Of a DNA stretch of 64,000 bases, positions 26,001 to 35,598 are shown piece after piece. The stretch comes from Plazaster borealis (Eukaryota; Echinodermata; Asteroidea; Forcipulatida; Labidiasteridae). The first letter of the stretch is position 1; each line of letters begins with the position of its first letter. The stretch is taken from assembly GCA_021014325.1 (NCBI GenBank), contig CM037462.1:3690318-3754317 (forward strand), given 5' to 3'. The notes under the pieces are model-generated. The model worked only from the letters and a program-made list of their open reading frames with translations. It did no database searches and was not told the DNA's origin. The position numbers were made by a program, and so were the translations under genes.

Positions 26001-26546
26001 CACTACCACAGTGACAAGGGTGGAGTGTCGCGTTTACCCGTACGGACGCAACTCAATTTGGCATTCCAGGTCGCCTGCGGTATGGTGTACCTTACGGAGA
26101 AGCGGTTCGTCCACAGAGACATCGCCACCAGGAACTGCCTCGTGGGAAACAACAATGAGGTGAAGATTTCAGACTTTGGACTCGCTCGCTATCTCGGTAC
26201 CAGCGATCATTTCCTGGGACACAAGGACGAAACAATACCAATTCGGTGGACGGCGCCGGAGGCGCTGTGGCACTATAAATTCACCACGTACTCTGACGTG
26301 TGGTCGTTCGGGGTGCTGCTGTGGGAGATGTTCAGCTTTGCCAAGCAGCCTTACGAGAACATGACCCACGAGGAGGTCTTCCTGAAGACGTACCAGGGCC
26401 AGAGGCTGGAGTGTCCAGAGAACACGCCCCGCTGCGTGTATGAACTCATCCAGATGTGTTGCAGTCTGGACCTGAACGCCAGGCCGTCGTTCTACATGGT
26501 ACGGGACACGCTGGAAGCCATGCAGGACGGCGAGTTGGTTTGCTGA
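10830..26546 (+). CDS. MUSK: MuSK-type receptor tyrosine kinase (12 coding exons, complete)
   Basis: In vertebrates MuSK is the agrin/LRP4-activated kinase of the neuromuscular junction; its role in this animal is unknown. Exons: 10830-11019, 14656-14760, 16966-17037, 17838-18113, 18383-18507, 19912-20084, 21001-21249, 21835-22010, 22556-22579, 23330-23418, 24045-24198, 25354-26546. Total 2826 nt, 941 residues plus stop, every phase joining. Domains: late signal peptide (about 44-58), Ser/Thr-rich linker (about 63-120), Ig1 (124-214), Ig2 (215-312), Frizzled-like domain with ten cysteines (314-453), kringle with six cysteines (464-544), membrane helix (596-618), NPMY (643-646), kinase (about 668-936) with GEGAFG (675-680), Lys702, HRD (799-801) and DFG (819-821). 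The kinase sequence ([22 protein letters not shown]) is closer to MuSK than to ROR or Trk. Kringle-containing MuSK occurs in non-mammalian vertebrates. It lacks vertebrate-type loop tyrosines and a third Ig. Confidence 0.9.
12060..12560. repeat. Interspersed repeat E, two pieces
   Basis: It contains AAGGGGCACCAAGGC, CCAGGGGCATGGAGGCAA and CTGGAATTTCATCTTTGAGA. Related stretches lie at 16595-16770, 27640-27790 and 62965-63135, and at the left edge of the 4456 minisatellite. The open frame 12454-12020 on the minus strand runs through it and is not a gene. Confidence 0.5.
12898..14411. repeat. Large inverted repeat in MuSK intron 1
   Basis: Arms of about 250 bp, 12898-13150 and 14161-14411, are near complements. 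Each holds two to three roughly 40-bp units with CATCATACTCCAACAG and both ends read CCCTAACC-like. The 1-kb spacer carries a retrotransposon tail. Confidence 0.85.
13885..14120 (+). mobile_element. Retrotransposon C-terminal fragment
   Basis: Reading from 13889: [20 protein letters not shown] then FNTFKTLLK, the typical end of non-LTR reverse-transcriptase proteins, followed by a GATT-repeat tail (TTGATTGATTG). It sits between the arms of the large inverted repeat. Confidence 0.65.
14656..14760 (+). CDS. MUSK: MuSK exon 2: Ser/Thr-rich linker
   Basis: 105 nt, phase 1-1, acceptor TTTTTCAG, donor GTACAA. It encodes 35 residues rich in Ser and Thr ([19 protein letters not shown]), probably an exposed, O-glycosylated linker. 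It belongs here because phase fits both sides. Confidence 0.6.
14978..15864. mobile_element. TTAA element, subfamily F
   Basis: About 887 bp, bounded by TTAAAGGAACACGTTGCC and GGCAACGTGTCCCTTTAA. Inside are two more palindromes: 15643-15692 (CCGCCATTTATGGGAGTCAA) and 15412-15482 (arms with ACATGCAGTACAGGGAGG). It lies in MuSK intron 2. Confidence 0.8.
16966..17037 (+). CDS. MUSK: MuSK exon 3: proline-rich linker
   Basis: 72 nt, phase 1-1, acceptor GACAG, donor GTGTGT. It encodes [19 protein letters not shown] and a few more residues, just before Ig1. Its support is splice sites and phase only. Confidence 0.6.
17838..18113 (+). CDS. MUSK: MuSK exon 4: complete Ig domain 1
   Basis: 276 nt, phase 1-1, donor GTAAGT. 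A whole I-set Ig domain: [22 protein letters not shown], the core Trp in VRWEKDG, and [15 protein letters not shown] with the second cysteine. The symmetrical phase suits a shuffled module. Confidence 0.93.
18383..18507 (+). CDS. MUSK: MuSK exon 5: Ig domain 2, first half
   Basis: 125 nt, phase 1 in, phase 0 out. It encodes [20 protein letters not shown] and IYWLRNRMR, the first cysteine and core tryptophan strands of Ig2. The donor is GTAAGA. Confidence 0.9.
18885..18990 (+). repeat. tRNA-like hairpin sequence
   Basis: TTGGTTGGTAGAGCGCTGG and GGAGGTTGCAGGTTCAAGTC look like A and B boxes, and an inverted partial copy lies just upstream. It sits between Ig exons 5 and 6 and is a SINE relic rather than a tRNA gene. 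Confidence 0.45.
19207..19571 (+). mobile_element. TTAA element, subfamily B, copy 1
   Basis: Ends TTAAAGGAACATTACAGAAT and GTTCTGTAACGTTCCTTTAA. About 365 bp, no protein. Sister copies lie at 37347-37710 and 53363-53727 in the opposite orientation. Confidence 0.85.
19572..19895 (+). mobile_element. 3' end of a non-LTR retrotransposon, second copy
   Basis: It encodes [38 protein letters not shown] and [10 protein letters not shown], then AAGCGCT and (ATT)n. It is close to the copy at 505-910 and abuts subfamily-B element 19207-19571. Confidence 0.75.
19912..20084 (+). CDS. MUSK: MuSK exon 6: Ig domain 2, second half
   Basis: 173 nt, phase 0 in, phase 2 out. It encodes [16 protein letters not shown] with the second Ig cysteine and ends VVRVNNIPN, running into the Frizzled-like domain. 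A retrotransposon tail lies immediately upstream in the intron. Confidence 0.88.
21001..21249 (+). CDS. MUSK: MuSK exon 7: Frizzled-like cysteine-rich domain, first part
   Basis: 249 nt, phase 2-2, acceptor TTTTTTTGCAG. It encodes [33 protein letters not shown] and PKPIC: six of the ten cysteines of the Frizzled fold, in the spacing seen in MuSK and ROR. Confidence 0.92.
21360..21808. mobile_element. TTAA element, subfamily C, copy 1
   Basis: Ends TTAAAGGTAGGGTCATAG and ACCCTATACCTTTAA. About 449 bp, in the MuSK intron between exons 7 and 8; its right end is only 26 nt from exon 8. Confidence 0.8.
21835..22010 (+). CDS. MUSK: MuSK exon 8: Frizzled-like domain, second part
   Basis: 176 nt, phase 2 in, phase 1 out. 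It encodes [15 protein letters not shown], then cysteines in SQC and GSC, completing ten. With exon 7 it reads PICREDC, as in MuSK PICREYC. The donor is GTAAGC. Confidence 0.9.
22299..22420 (+). repeat. Half copy of a foldback element
   Basis: It matches one arm of 40943-41210 (GTGACACCATGTACATG, GGTTCTGAAAAGAACGG, GTTTCGATCTGTATGCTCTG) but has no partner arm. Confidence 0.6.
22556..22579 (+). CDS. MUSK: MuSK exon 9: 24-nt microexon
   Basis: 24 nt, phase 1-1, between TTTCAG and GTGAGT. It encodes the eight-residue linker VMPKDQIT between the Frizzled-like domain and the kringle. It is needed for nothing but length, so it could be alternatively skipped without a frameshift. Confidence 0.65.
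22931..23116. repeat. Palindromic element G, copy 1
   Basis: Ends CCCAAATTTCATAGAGCTGC and ATTTCTATGAAATTGGGCCC are inverted. Further copies: 26666-26857, 32802-33114, 46578-46679. Confidence 0.65.
23330..23418 (+). CDS. MUSK: MuSK exon 10: kringle, first half
   Basis: 89 nt, phase 1 in, phase 0 out. It encodes [20 protein letters not shown] and LQCLPW, the classic kringle opening. The donor is GTAAGT. Confidence 0.9.
24045..24198 (+). CDS. MUSK: MuSK exon 11: kringle, second half
   Basis: 154 nt, phase 0 in, phase 1 out. It encodes [29 protein letters not shown], completing six kringle cysteines. GCF stands where most kringles have WCY. The donor is GTGAGT. Confidence 0.9.
24230..24664. 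mobile_element. Foldback element in MuSK intron 11
   Basis: Outer ends AGAGTAAGTTCGAGTGTGCAC-like and GTGTGCACTCGAACTTGCTC are inverted, and long inner arms (ATGGTTTCTTCCCTGGTCCC / GGGACCAGGGAAGAAACCAT) pair. The open frames on both strands here are shadows of the palindrome. Confidence 0.75.
25046..25249. mobile_element. Palindromic element before the kinase exon
   Basis: Arms with ATCAAAGCAGGCCTGTGGCTG and CAGCCACAGGCCTGCTTTGAT, starting TTAAAGGGG. It ends about 105 nt before the last MuSK exon. Confidence 0.7.
25354..26546 (+). CDS. MUSK: MuSK exon 12: membrane helix and whole tyrosine kinase
   Basis: 1193 coding nt, phase 1 in, stop TGA at 26544-26546. It holds the stalk, helix (about IYIICG to VVACTI), juxtamembrane ENPMYGKDF, and an uninterrupted kinase: [46 protein letters not shown]. 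The protein ends only five residues after LEAMQDG. Base composition is clearly GC-richer than the surroundings. Confidence 0.97.
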
Positions 26547-26665
26547 TGGTAGGAGAAAACTAGTGATACATGTACACTCGAGTGAACTACTTAATTTAAA
26601 GGCTTTAGTGTACTTCCTGTGAAGGCTCTGGCATATATGTAACCCGTTCAGCCATGTTAAAGCCA

Positions 26666-26857
26666 GGGCCCAATTTCATAGAGCTGCTTAAGCAGAAAAT
26701 ATTGCTTAATAATTTTCTGCTTAGCTGAAATGAGCAGGATACCAGTCACAAATTGTACACGTAACATGCCAGTTTGGCTGGTAATCTTAGTCTGGTAAGC
26801 ATAATTTTGTTGTGCTAAGCTACTTTTTGTGCTTCAGCAACTCTATGAAATTGGGCC
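26666..26857. repeat. Palindromic element G in the MuSK 3' UTR
   Basis: Ends GGGCCCAATTTCATAGAGCT and CTCTATGAAATTGGGCC are inverted. It begins 120 nt after the stop codon, so it would be transcribed and could fold in the mRNA. Confidence 0.7.
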
Positions 26858-27031
26858 ATGGTGTAGGAATCCCTGCTTGTTTTGGGTTTCAAAATTTTCA
26901 AAATGGCAGATGGAGGCTAAGCCGTAGCCATGGCAAGCATTGGAAGAAGATTTCTAAATTACAGAATCATTTCTCTGACTTCCTTTGTCTTGTACCGTAA
27001 CTCTTAACCATGCAATGTCAATGAATTATGC

Positions 27032-27037
27032 AATAAA
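27032..27037 (+). terminator. Candidate MuSK poly(A) signal
   Basis: AATAAA, about 490 nt after the stop codon, on the right strand. Others lie further on (for example near 27552), so the used site is uncertain. Confidence 0.3.
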
Positions 27038-29654
27038 TGCACAAACCAACTTCAATACAACTTCTCCCCGGCCTAAAAACCCCCACAATTTCTGTTACGA
27101 TATGCAATAACAATCCAAGCTGTGTAAACACTTAGCTTGTAAACGTACCTATCTGTATTTTAACAACCACAATCTTTAAGTACCACCCTCCCCCCATAAA
27201 GTACAGCAGGCTGTAAACTTTGAATAAGTAAGAGCCAAAAACCGCTGTACATTGGAATGGTAGAATACTTACCACTCCAAATTTCTTTTATTTTCAGTTA
27301 TTTGCTTGATGAAAAAAAAGCGGCCCTTTTGTTTTATGTGGAAGGTCATCGCTTTTATTTATTTATTTGTTTGCAGCAAGTTTGAAGCCCAAAGTTAGGT
27401 CCTCAACTTGTTGTAGACCTTTTCTGAAGTTTAAAAATAATCTGAACACCGTGAATTTTTTTTGTACTTTGAATGCAAGGGGGGAAATATTTATGACAAA
27501 TAAATATTTTTTGGAAAATGATATTTGCTCAGGACCCTTACATTTTTCAGTAAAATAAAAGAAAACAGGCTGATTTCTGGCATTAATGCACTTTAGCGTA
27601 CATTTATGTTACAAAATGGAGAAGCAGTCCATTTCTGCCAGCCTGGAATTTCATCTTTGAGAGGGCAAGGCAATTTTGCACTTTGCAAGGGGCACTTCTA
27701 TTGGAAAATCTTTCATGAAACTTTTAAAGGGGCACTAAAAAAAGCAAAGGCAACTGAAGCAATGGTCTTCGTGTAACTTCTGGGCTGCTTCAAAGTTCAA
27801 ACACCAACAGAGTCCAACAGCTCTGTGTTGCATACACTCTGTGGACATTCTTTTTGTTCTGTGCATGTAAGAAAACAACTATTTCAACACTAAAAAAAAC
27901 CCTGTGTGGACGTGTGCAAGTCCACATAGTGTTTCAAGTCTCTATTGTGTGGGCTTCTTTTGATTCTCAGGTCCACACTTCGCATATATAACACTCTTAA
28001 AAACAGTTGTCTAGCCATATCCGAAGACAACGCAACAACTAATTACGAAACTTGCAAAAGTAAAAAATTGTTTCGGGCTTATTCGATACACAGTGTACAT
28101 CTGCAACGTGTATTTACATAAAATAAATGCAATTTAACCCGCATTTTCAAAAGGGTTTTTACAGCACTGTACGTGTTAGATAATGCGTGTTGGATAATTC
28201 GCCAGATGCTGTGTGCTGTAGTGTTATGTTACGTAAGAACCCCATAAACACCCAATAACCAGTGCAAGGTCCAATTCAACTGCTAGTGAAGTAATGTCTA
28301 CCACAATAGACAATGAACACTTTATTGTTTTGAAAAGAGATTATGGAATTTGGTTTGGGTACCAGTCACAGATATTACAGATAACACCATTCAGTAGTGT
28401 GATGTATGTGCTCAGTAATCTCTTTGAATAAAGATAATGTACAGCATTGGTAATATTGGCAAAACTGCGGCCATTGTTTTGTTAATTTTGGCAGAACTGC
28501 AGCTACTGTTTTGCTCTACTCTTTTTTGAATCAAGAGAGGATAGATAGCATTGGTAACGTTTGTTTGCCAACAAGGACATGTGCTAGAACTGAGATAATT
28601 TTGTTTTGTTTTTGTTGTAAGCCAAAAGTAAGCCAAAATACAAGTCACAAAAAACAAGTCAGTAAAAACTATAAGTAAAAGACACCAAGCCTAAAAATAC
28701 AAGTACTAGAAACAAAACTTTAAAAAATCTCAGCCAAGATATAATTAGCTACAAAATACAACAGTTAAAAGGAATGTGTATTCGAGGGGAGAGGTTACCA
28801 GCACGTTCACCCTCGGCCAACAATCCTCAGCATCTGGCCAATTACAGTTTAAAGATTACAATTTATAACAAAACTTGTAAAAACTAGTCATGTTTTGTTT
28901 GGTCAAATTAATAATCAACTTTGACCTGAGTGTTAATGGAGGGAATACAAAACTTGCAGTGCTGTAAAATGATTTCCCTTTGCAGTGTTTTGTTTCAAAA
29001 CCACCTGTAAATAATATCTTAACCAAGGCTCGTATCTGCTTGAGTTGTCAAGCAGAAGAAGGAAGAGAAACTTTGAATTTATTTATTTAATGAGCAAACT
29101 ACAGTCAGTGGACCAGCCTGATGCAGTGTGGATTTCATAGAATTTAAGCTGGTCACGTGATCCTGCTGAGCAAAACAAAGAAAATTCTACACTTCGCAAA
29201 TTTGTGATTATTTGTGAGAGCAAATATCAGTGAAAGTTAAATGATGTTTCGATGAGTTTATTTTCAGTTTACATACGTCATTTATATATATATATATTTT
29301 TTGCCAAATAATATTTTAAAAACATTTAAAGTTTTGTATATATTGTATTGTATGTATAAATAAGATTAATTTCTTTCTTTTTGTATTTGATTTGTATAAT
29401 AATTCTTCCGCTTCCAAATTCTGCTTCAAATGGAAAGAAAGAGGTAAACCTGTGCATGGATGTAAAACAATTTTTTTTTTTTTGGGGGGGGGGCTACGAT
29501 TAAGAAAGTATTTGAACACCCTTTTCCAAAAGGGGGAAATTTCTTCCCCTGAGCAACAAAAAAAGGCTTGAATATTTTAGTTTTCCTTGTTGTACTCATC
29601 AAGGAAAAGCTGTGCACACACAGCAAAGAGGTTGTCATCAGAATTTCAAATAGC
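27038..29654. other. Intergenic stretch, little recognised
   Basis: It contains part of interspersed repeat E (27640-27790) and simple AT-rich runs (TATATATATATA near 29284, a T/G run near 29470). No gene is supported. Confidence 0.5.
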
Positions 29655-30052
29655 TTAAAGGTATTAAACAGGATTGGTAAGGATAAAAAACATCATGGTT
29701 TATTTTGAGTCTGAAAGTGAAAGCTTACCGATTATGAAGTTCATACTGGAACCGTTTTTTTTCTGTGAAATATTTCCCTCTGAAATAAAGTCATATTCGA
29801 GAAAAACTGTATCTGAAAACCTTAAAAAACCGCAATCAGCTGATTTTGGTTGTTACCAGCAAAATTAAGGACAATGTGTTTTCATGCTGAAAATTGTGCA
29901 TGGTTTTTCACTATTTTCTCCTGACTCACACAACGGATTTAGCCTAAATTTTCACTGGTTTGTTATTTCATGTATATGGCTGATCACCCAAAACATGAAC
30001 ACTGTGTACGACTGTTTTGACAGCTCTAACCAATCCTGTATAATACCGTTAA
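29655..30052. mobile_element. TTAA element, subfamily L, copy 1
   Basis: Ends TTAAAGGTATTAAACAGGAT and CCAATCCTGTATAATACCGT plus TAA. Truncated relatives lie at 39790-40097 and 52424-52796. Confidence 0.7.
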
Positions 30053-30724
30053 CAATTCCATCTATCCCAAACTGTTGTTGTTTTGATGGGGAGAGGTTGT
30101 TTATTTTAAGAAGGGGGTGTGTTTTCTTTGGAACTGTATAATGTGATGGGAAAACAACCCCCCTCTTGAGTTGGGAGGACAAGTGATTTGGGACTGGCCA
30201 GTGAACCCACTAGACATTCCACCCATGTGTCACAAGCCCTCTTGGGGGCGCCACCAACTGTCATGTACTCATATAAACAAACCACTTCAGGAATACTTAA
30301 CTTGCAGTCCGGGCAGATGCTTGACTTCTCAAGACTATAATCAACATCTCTTGGTTTCCATCTTTAATCCCACTACCTGTTTAGCATATAAGTAAAACTG
30401 CCTAGTACACTTTGTACAGTGTTTGGTTTTGTTTTTTGGTTTTGTTTCCTAGAGGCATTAAAATAACATTAGAAGGGAACGGGTGAAATGAGCTGATTAA
30501 AGGTTGCGTGCATTTCTATACCAGCTGCACAATGCGATAATGACCTGCCATATTTCATAGAGCCAACCAGTTTAAGATGGTGCATGTGACGTGGCATTTC
30601 GGCTGGTAACCTTATTCTGGTGAGCATACATTTGTTGTGCTAAGCTGCTTTCTGTGCTTGAGGCCGTATCGGAATTGGAGGATCTATGAAAGTGAGCCTA
30701 GGCCACATTTTGTACACTGGTATA

Positions 30725-31097
30725 CAGTCGACTCTCGTTATGACAAGGTCGCTGGGATTGACCAACTGACCTCTTTATAACAGGAACTTGTTATAAGAGG
30801 ACAGCAACACAAAGAACCACAAAGTATAGGAGATACGATTTGGGACTTCAGAATGTACTCTTTAGAAGCAGTGCTCTTTAGAAGCAGTGCTCTTTATAAC
30901 CAGTGCTCTTTATAGCAGCTCTTTATAACAGCTCTTTTTAACGGTGCTCTTTATAGAGGAGCTTTTTATAGTCTTGCTCTTTAAAACAGTGCTCTTATAA
31001 CAAGCTCTTTATAATGGTGCTCTTTATAACGTGCTCTTTATAACATGGCTCTTTATAGCAGCTCTTTATAACAGCTCGTTGTAACGAGAGTCGACTG
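30725..31097. mobile_element. Mariner/pogo-like MITE
   Basis: Perfect ends CAGTCGACTCTCGTTA and TAACGAGAGTCGACTG flanked by TA on both sides, the target signature of Tc1/mariner/pogo elements. The interior (about 30856-31080) is an array of short CTCTTTATAA-like units. Confidence 0.8.
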
Positions 31098-31837
31098 TAA
31101 TCGGCATTCACTGCTGATGTTGCACGCAATGAACACGGTTAAAGGATACATTTTGTTTTATGCAACGAGCGGTTTTGATTTTGTACTGTTCAAAGTTAGA
31201 TCAAGTCTAATATCAATCCCTTTTTACGAAACCGTGGCTTAGGGTCTGCCGCCTGTTTAAAGCCCCGCACATTTGCGGGACCCTAAGCCAAAGCCCTGGT
31301 TTCGAAGTTCCATGTGAACAACATTTTCTGTGTTAACCTTTTAAAATATTTTTGTTACAATACTTTTTTGTATAAGTAAATTATTGACAAAACCTTTGCA
31401 AATTTATGCAAATTTATGTAAAGGCTATACAAAAGCACCTCAGTATTTAATTTATTCAAAATTGAGAAGTATGTGGTTCACAGGGCACAGACCTCTCAAG
31501 TTCTTGTCACACTGTATTGTGTGCCCTGTGTTAAGTGATTACAGAAATAGAAATCTCTAATAATCATTTTCATAACACTTTTTTTTCATATTTGCTTTCC
31601 GCAAAGAATTGCTGTATGCCCCAAAGTCCTATAACTCGATCCTTTGTATACAACTATTCACATGTTGACTTTGGCCGACCTTGCCGTGGTCAATATTTCA
31701 TATCCTTTTATTAGAATTAAAGTAATTCATTATTGCTTCGCTCAAATGGCCTATACTCCAGCCTGGGTTTGGTTTGAGCATAAGTGATTAACATGGAAGA
31801 AAGGTATACCAGGCGGCACAACAATGTCAAGTTTGTG

Positions 31838-32210
31838 GCGTGTCGTGTCGTGGCCGAGCGGTCTAGTTCACCGGACCCAAGCCCTGGTGTTGCCAGCAGC
31901 AGAGTGTGGGTTCGAATCCCGGTCGTGACACTTGTGCCCTTGAGCAAGGCACTTAACCATAATTGCTTCGTAAAAAGTTGGGAAGGTATTGCATTCTGCT
32001 CTACCAGCCAGAATCCAATAGTGGATGATACCCATGCCTATAATCCTTACGGACTATGAAGGGGGTAACCCTGTTTCAGCCCCCAGGAGTAGGTTGCATC
32101 GTGCCCCTGGTGGCAGTTGATTTGGGTCGATAGCCCAAATCAGTTAAGTGTATAGCCCTCACCTTGAAGTGGCCGTCTGGCCTTGTGATGTTAGGCGATC
32201 TCTCATAATT
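31838..32210 (+). mobile_element. tRNA-derived SINE
   Basis: The head GTCGTGGCCGAGCGGTCTAG carries an A box and GTGTGGGTTCGAATCCCGG a B box, followed by a body with CTTGAGCAAGGCACTTAACC. A near copy is at 37966-38300. Confidence 0.8.
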
Positions 32211-33248
32211 GTTTTCATTTTATAAACTTTATCGAGGAAATGTTATGGTGTTCTTTTGTGTGTTTTTGTTAAAGACAGGGACTTTTATCGAAACTGAAAG
32301 ATTTCCAGCGCCTGTATCATGGAGAGGTCATTGTGCTCACTTTTGAGTGGTGGTGCGTAGCATCCCCCACAAATAATTAGAACATATATTGCTTTAACCT
32401 GAACACGCTGTCTGAATAGACTAACTGACCTGTTTTTTGTTGCGTTGGTAAATATCTGTGCATGTACACTATAGTTTCGATTGCTTAATAAGTTGAGATG
32501 AAACAATCATTGCCCCCGGAAGTTTACTTGTGTATAGTCGAACAGAAAGTTGTTTTAAAGCCATGTAAAGACCAATGAGGAAAATAATTGTTTCAGCGTT
32601 CCCAGTCGCTTTTATTTTATTATTTATTGGTTGATTTCATTGTTTGTTTGTTTATTTTGTAAGAAGTATAACTATAAATTGTTATGGATTTCTTAATAAT
32701 TTTTCTCGGTGATGCAACCGATTATGACCAGCGAAAGCTGTGAAACTTGATCAAATTTCTTCGTGGTATGATTTGGTCACATTTTAATGACAAATGGAGG
32801 CCCAAGTTCATAAAACATGTTAACACAAAAAACAGAACAGTTTTGCTTAGCAACTCTTTCAAAGTTTTTGACTGACAATCACTCTAATTGATTGAAACTA
32901 GGGAAAAACTCAGCTACAGTTTGCTACTTGTTTCAATCAATTAGATTGAATTTCAATTTTTAGGAGAGAATGAAAAGGGTCGCTTAGCAGAAACATACCA
33001 GCCAAAATAACATGTAATGTGTATTATTTGTGACTGGTTCCCATTTCATGTTTGCTTAGCAGAAATTTGTAAGCAAAATTGTCTGCTTAAACAGCTTTAT
33101 GAAATTGGGACCAGGCCAAACGAAACACTAGTCTTGCATTATGGTAAAGAGGAAGAAGAAACAAAATTCACAGACTTCAGGGCTTGGTTTGTTTTTCTTC
33201 TACGTACATTTTCTTTTCGGGAGAAATAAAATTAGTTTGGTATTTACG

Positions 33249-33602
33249 TTAAAGGGAGTTTATACTTTTGGTAAATTTCAAAGACCAGTATCCTCACTTG
33301 GTGTATCCCAACATAAACATGAAACAACAAACCTGTGAAAGTTTAAGCTCAATCGGTCATTCCAGTCACCAGAAAAAAAGTGGGGAAAAACCTTAAGTGT
33401 TTTCACTGTTTTCAAACATCGAGTTTTCGACTCATGAGATCAAAACTAATTGTTTTACTAATTTCTCAAAAACTACAGCACCTCAGCCAGTAATATTTCA
33501 AGGGAAGCTTTCTATCATCATTATCTTTAAACCATGTAAGTTTAGTGTAAATCTGTGTGCTTTTCTGTTTTGTGTTTTACCAGAAGTATAGAGACCCTTT
33601 AA
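33249..33602. mobile_element. TTAA element, diverged subfamily, copy 1
   Basis: Left edge GTTAAAGGGAGTTTATAC, right edge shares its TTAA (33599-33602) with the next element. The interior keeps TCACTTGGTGTATCCCAACA of subfamily A. Confidence 0.7.
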
Positions 33603-33960
33603 AGGGAGGGTATACCTTTGGTAATTTCTCCAAGCATTACTCGGTACAGAGCACTGGAGAGCTGTTGATATTATAAAAACATTGTCAGAAATAACACATT
33701 TTGAAGTAGTTTTAGAGTAAGAGGTAATTTTTCACGCAAAAATTTGAATCTGAGGAAGGCTTCAGACATGAAGCCTTTCTCATTCATGTGAAAACACAAT
33801 TCTATGCAACAAGGGTGTTTTTTCTTTTGTTATTTTCTAGCAACTTCGATGGCCAATTGAGCCCAAATTTTCACAGGTTTGTTAATTTATGCATATGTTT
33901 GGATACACCAAGTGAGGATACTGGTCTTTGACAATTACCAAAAGTATACCATACCTTTCA
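33599..33960. mobile_element. TTAA element, diverged subfamily, copy 2
   Basis: Opposite orientation to its neighbour; left edge TTAAAGGGAGGGTATACC, right edge degenerate TTCA. The interior contains ATACACCAAGTGAGGATA. Confidence 0.7.
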
Positions 33961-34974
33961 AAATGCAAGCGTTAACCCAATTGAACAATAAATTTCTGTT
34001 GAAGTTATGCAATGACATTTGCACTAGGTTGTATCAATGATACAGGTTGAAAGTCTTAGGGTTTCGATATTTATGTATATTTTTGTTCATTATATATATA
34101 TATATAAATAAACAGAAAAATGAATACCGTTCTTGTATAAATTAATGTACTGTGGATTAACTATTATCGACCAATGCTAATGATATCCGTTTTTGTAATT
34201 AATGTAAATTTTGTACATTTATACTGCATAAACCATACAAAATCGCGTAAAAATAAAGCTGTGGAAGAAATTTGGTAAAAGCACAAAATTGTTTCTTTTC
34301 CCTTTGAGTTTGCTTGAACGCCAATGACAGTATCCCTTTAGTTAATATACACAGGTCGCCGTGCTGCTGGAAAACAAATGTGAAGCTTTTAACATTTTCC
34401 TTGGAAGGGTGTTGTTTCTGGGGGTTCATTTTGGACTTGGTATGTGGCACGGTGTATCCCCCCCCCCCTGCTATTGTGTCTTCATTGTGTTCTGGGAATC
34501 TCAGGAATTCTTTAGAGGATTTTAAGGGGGGATACTTTTGTTCAAGAGGAAAATTCGAATTTGTTTGTTTGGGGTGAGGGGACACCCTCTGTCACATCGG
34601 GCATGGATAGTAATGGGAGTTATAGCATCCAGTATTTGGTCCCGGAACATTTCTCAATTGTCTGTTTTTGTTTGTTTTCTCCCCTCCCCCTACCACCTCG
34701 ACCCAAGATTTTACTCGATACGTTTATATGCTTCTTACTGTGTCTGGTCATCTTGGGTATACAACTATATTATTATATCATATAATTGTAAACTTTACTT
34801 ATCTTTTCCCACCAACATGAGTCGCGTTATCAAATTTATGCTCGCTAAACAATCACTCTTATCAAGATTAAAATGCAACCATTGTGTGTATCGTTTCGCC
34901 AATGTCACGATAGGTTGATCTTGTGTAACCTTTGCGCATACACAATGAAGTGGGGAAAAATAATACGTACTTTG

Positions 34975-35190
34975 GCCGCCATTTTGTTTTTTGGTCGAAG
35001 CAGGAAGTACGGCAGAAAAATTGCTACGTTGCGCAGTGAGAGGTCGCGAGGCTTTCGTTTCTACCTCCCGTGACTTTAACATTTCAGGTAACACTTCCTG
35101 GACAAAAAATGAAATATACTTTTAACGACATCACGTCTGTTTGATTTCGATTATTCAGTCTTCAGAACACACAGCATAACGTCGGAAAAG
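34975..35190 (+). promoter_or_regulatory. Possible promoter with small non-coding exons
   Basis: GCCGCCATTTTG at 34975-34986 is the YY1-type motif often placed just after animal start sites. A donor follows (CAG|GTAACA, after 35087), then a 32-nt candidate exon 35159-35190 between ATTCAG and GTGAGT. It could be the leader of the Tie-type gene 7 kb downstream, or nothing. Confidence 0.25.
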
Positions 35191-35598
35191 GTGAGTGTTC
35201 CCAAATCACTGTTTAGTGCTTAATATTAGCATTTAGACCGGGTGTTTTTTGACGACGCAAATACTGTTATGTCATTAAATTCGCTACAATTATTTCATTG
35301 TGGGTAAAGAACGTGCTGCCTATATCGTTAAAACACGTAGCCCCTACTTTTTTAAGTTGGGGGGGGGGGACTGTCCCGATACTATTTTCAAGGAAAACTT
35401 CACATTGTCAGTTTTTGTTTGTTTATTTGCTTGCTTTTGTTGTTGTTGAATTGTTTTGGGGTTTTTTCTCGAGTTAAGCCTATGTCATTTCATATTATTT
35501 TGTATTGTGTTTTCTAAAACATCGTTTGAATATTAGCGCACGGCATCCAACAACCTGTGAATATTATTGGTGTTTTACTCATACACCGATTATGTGCG

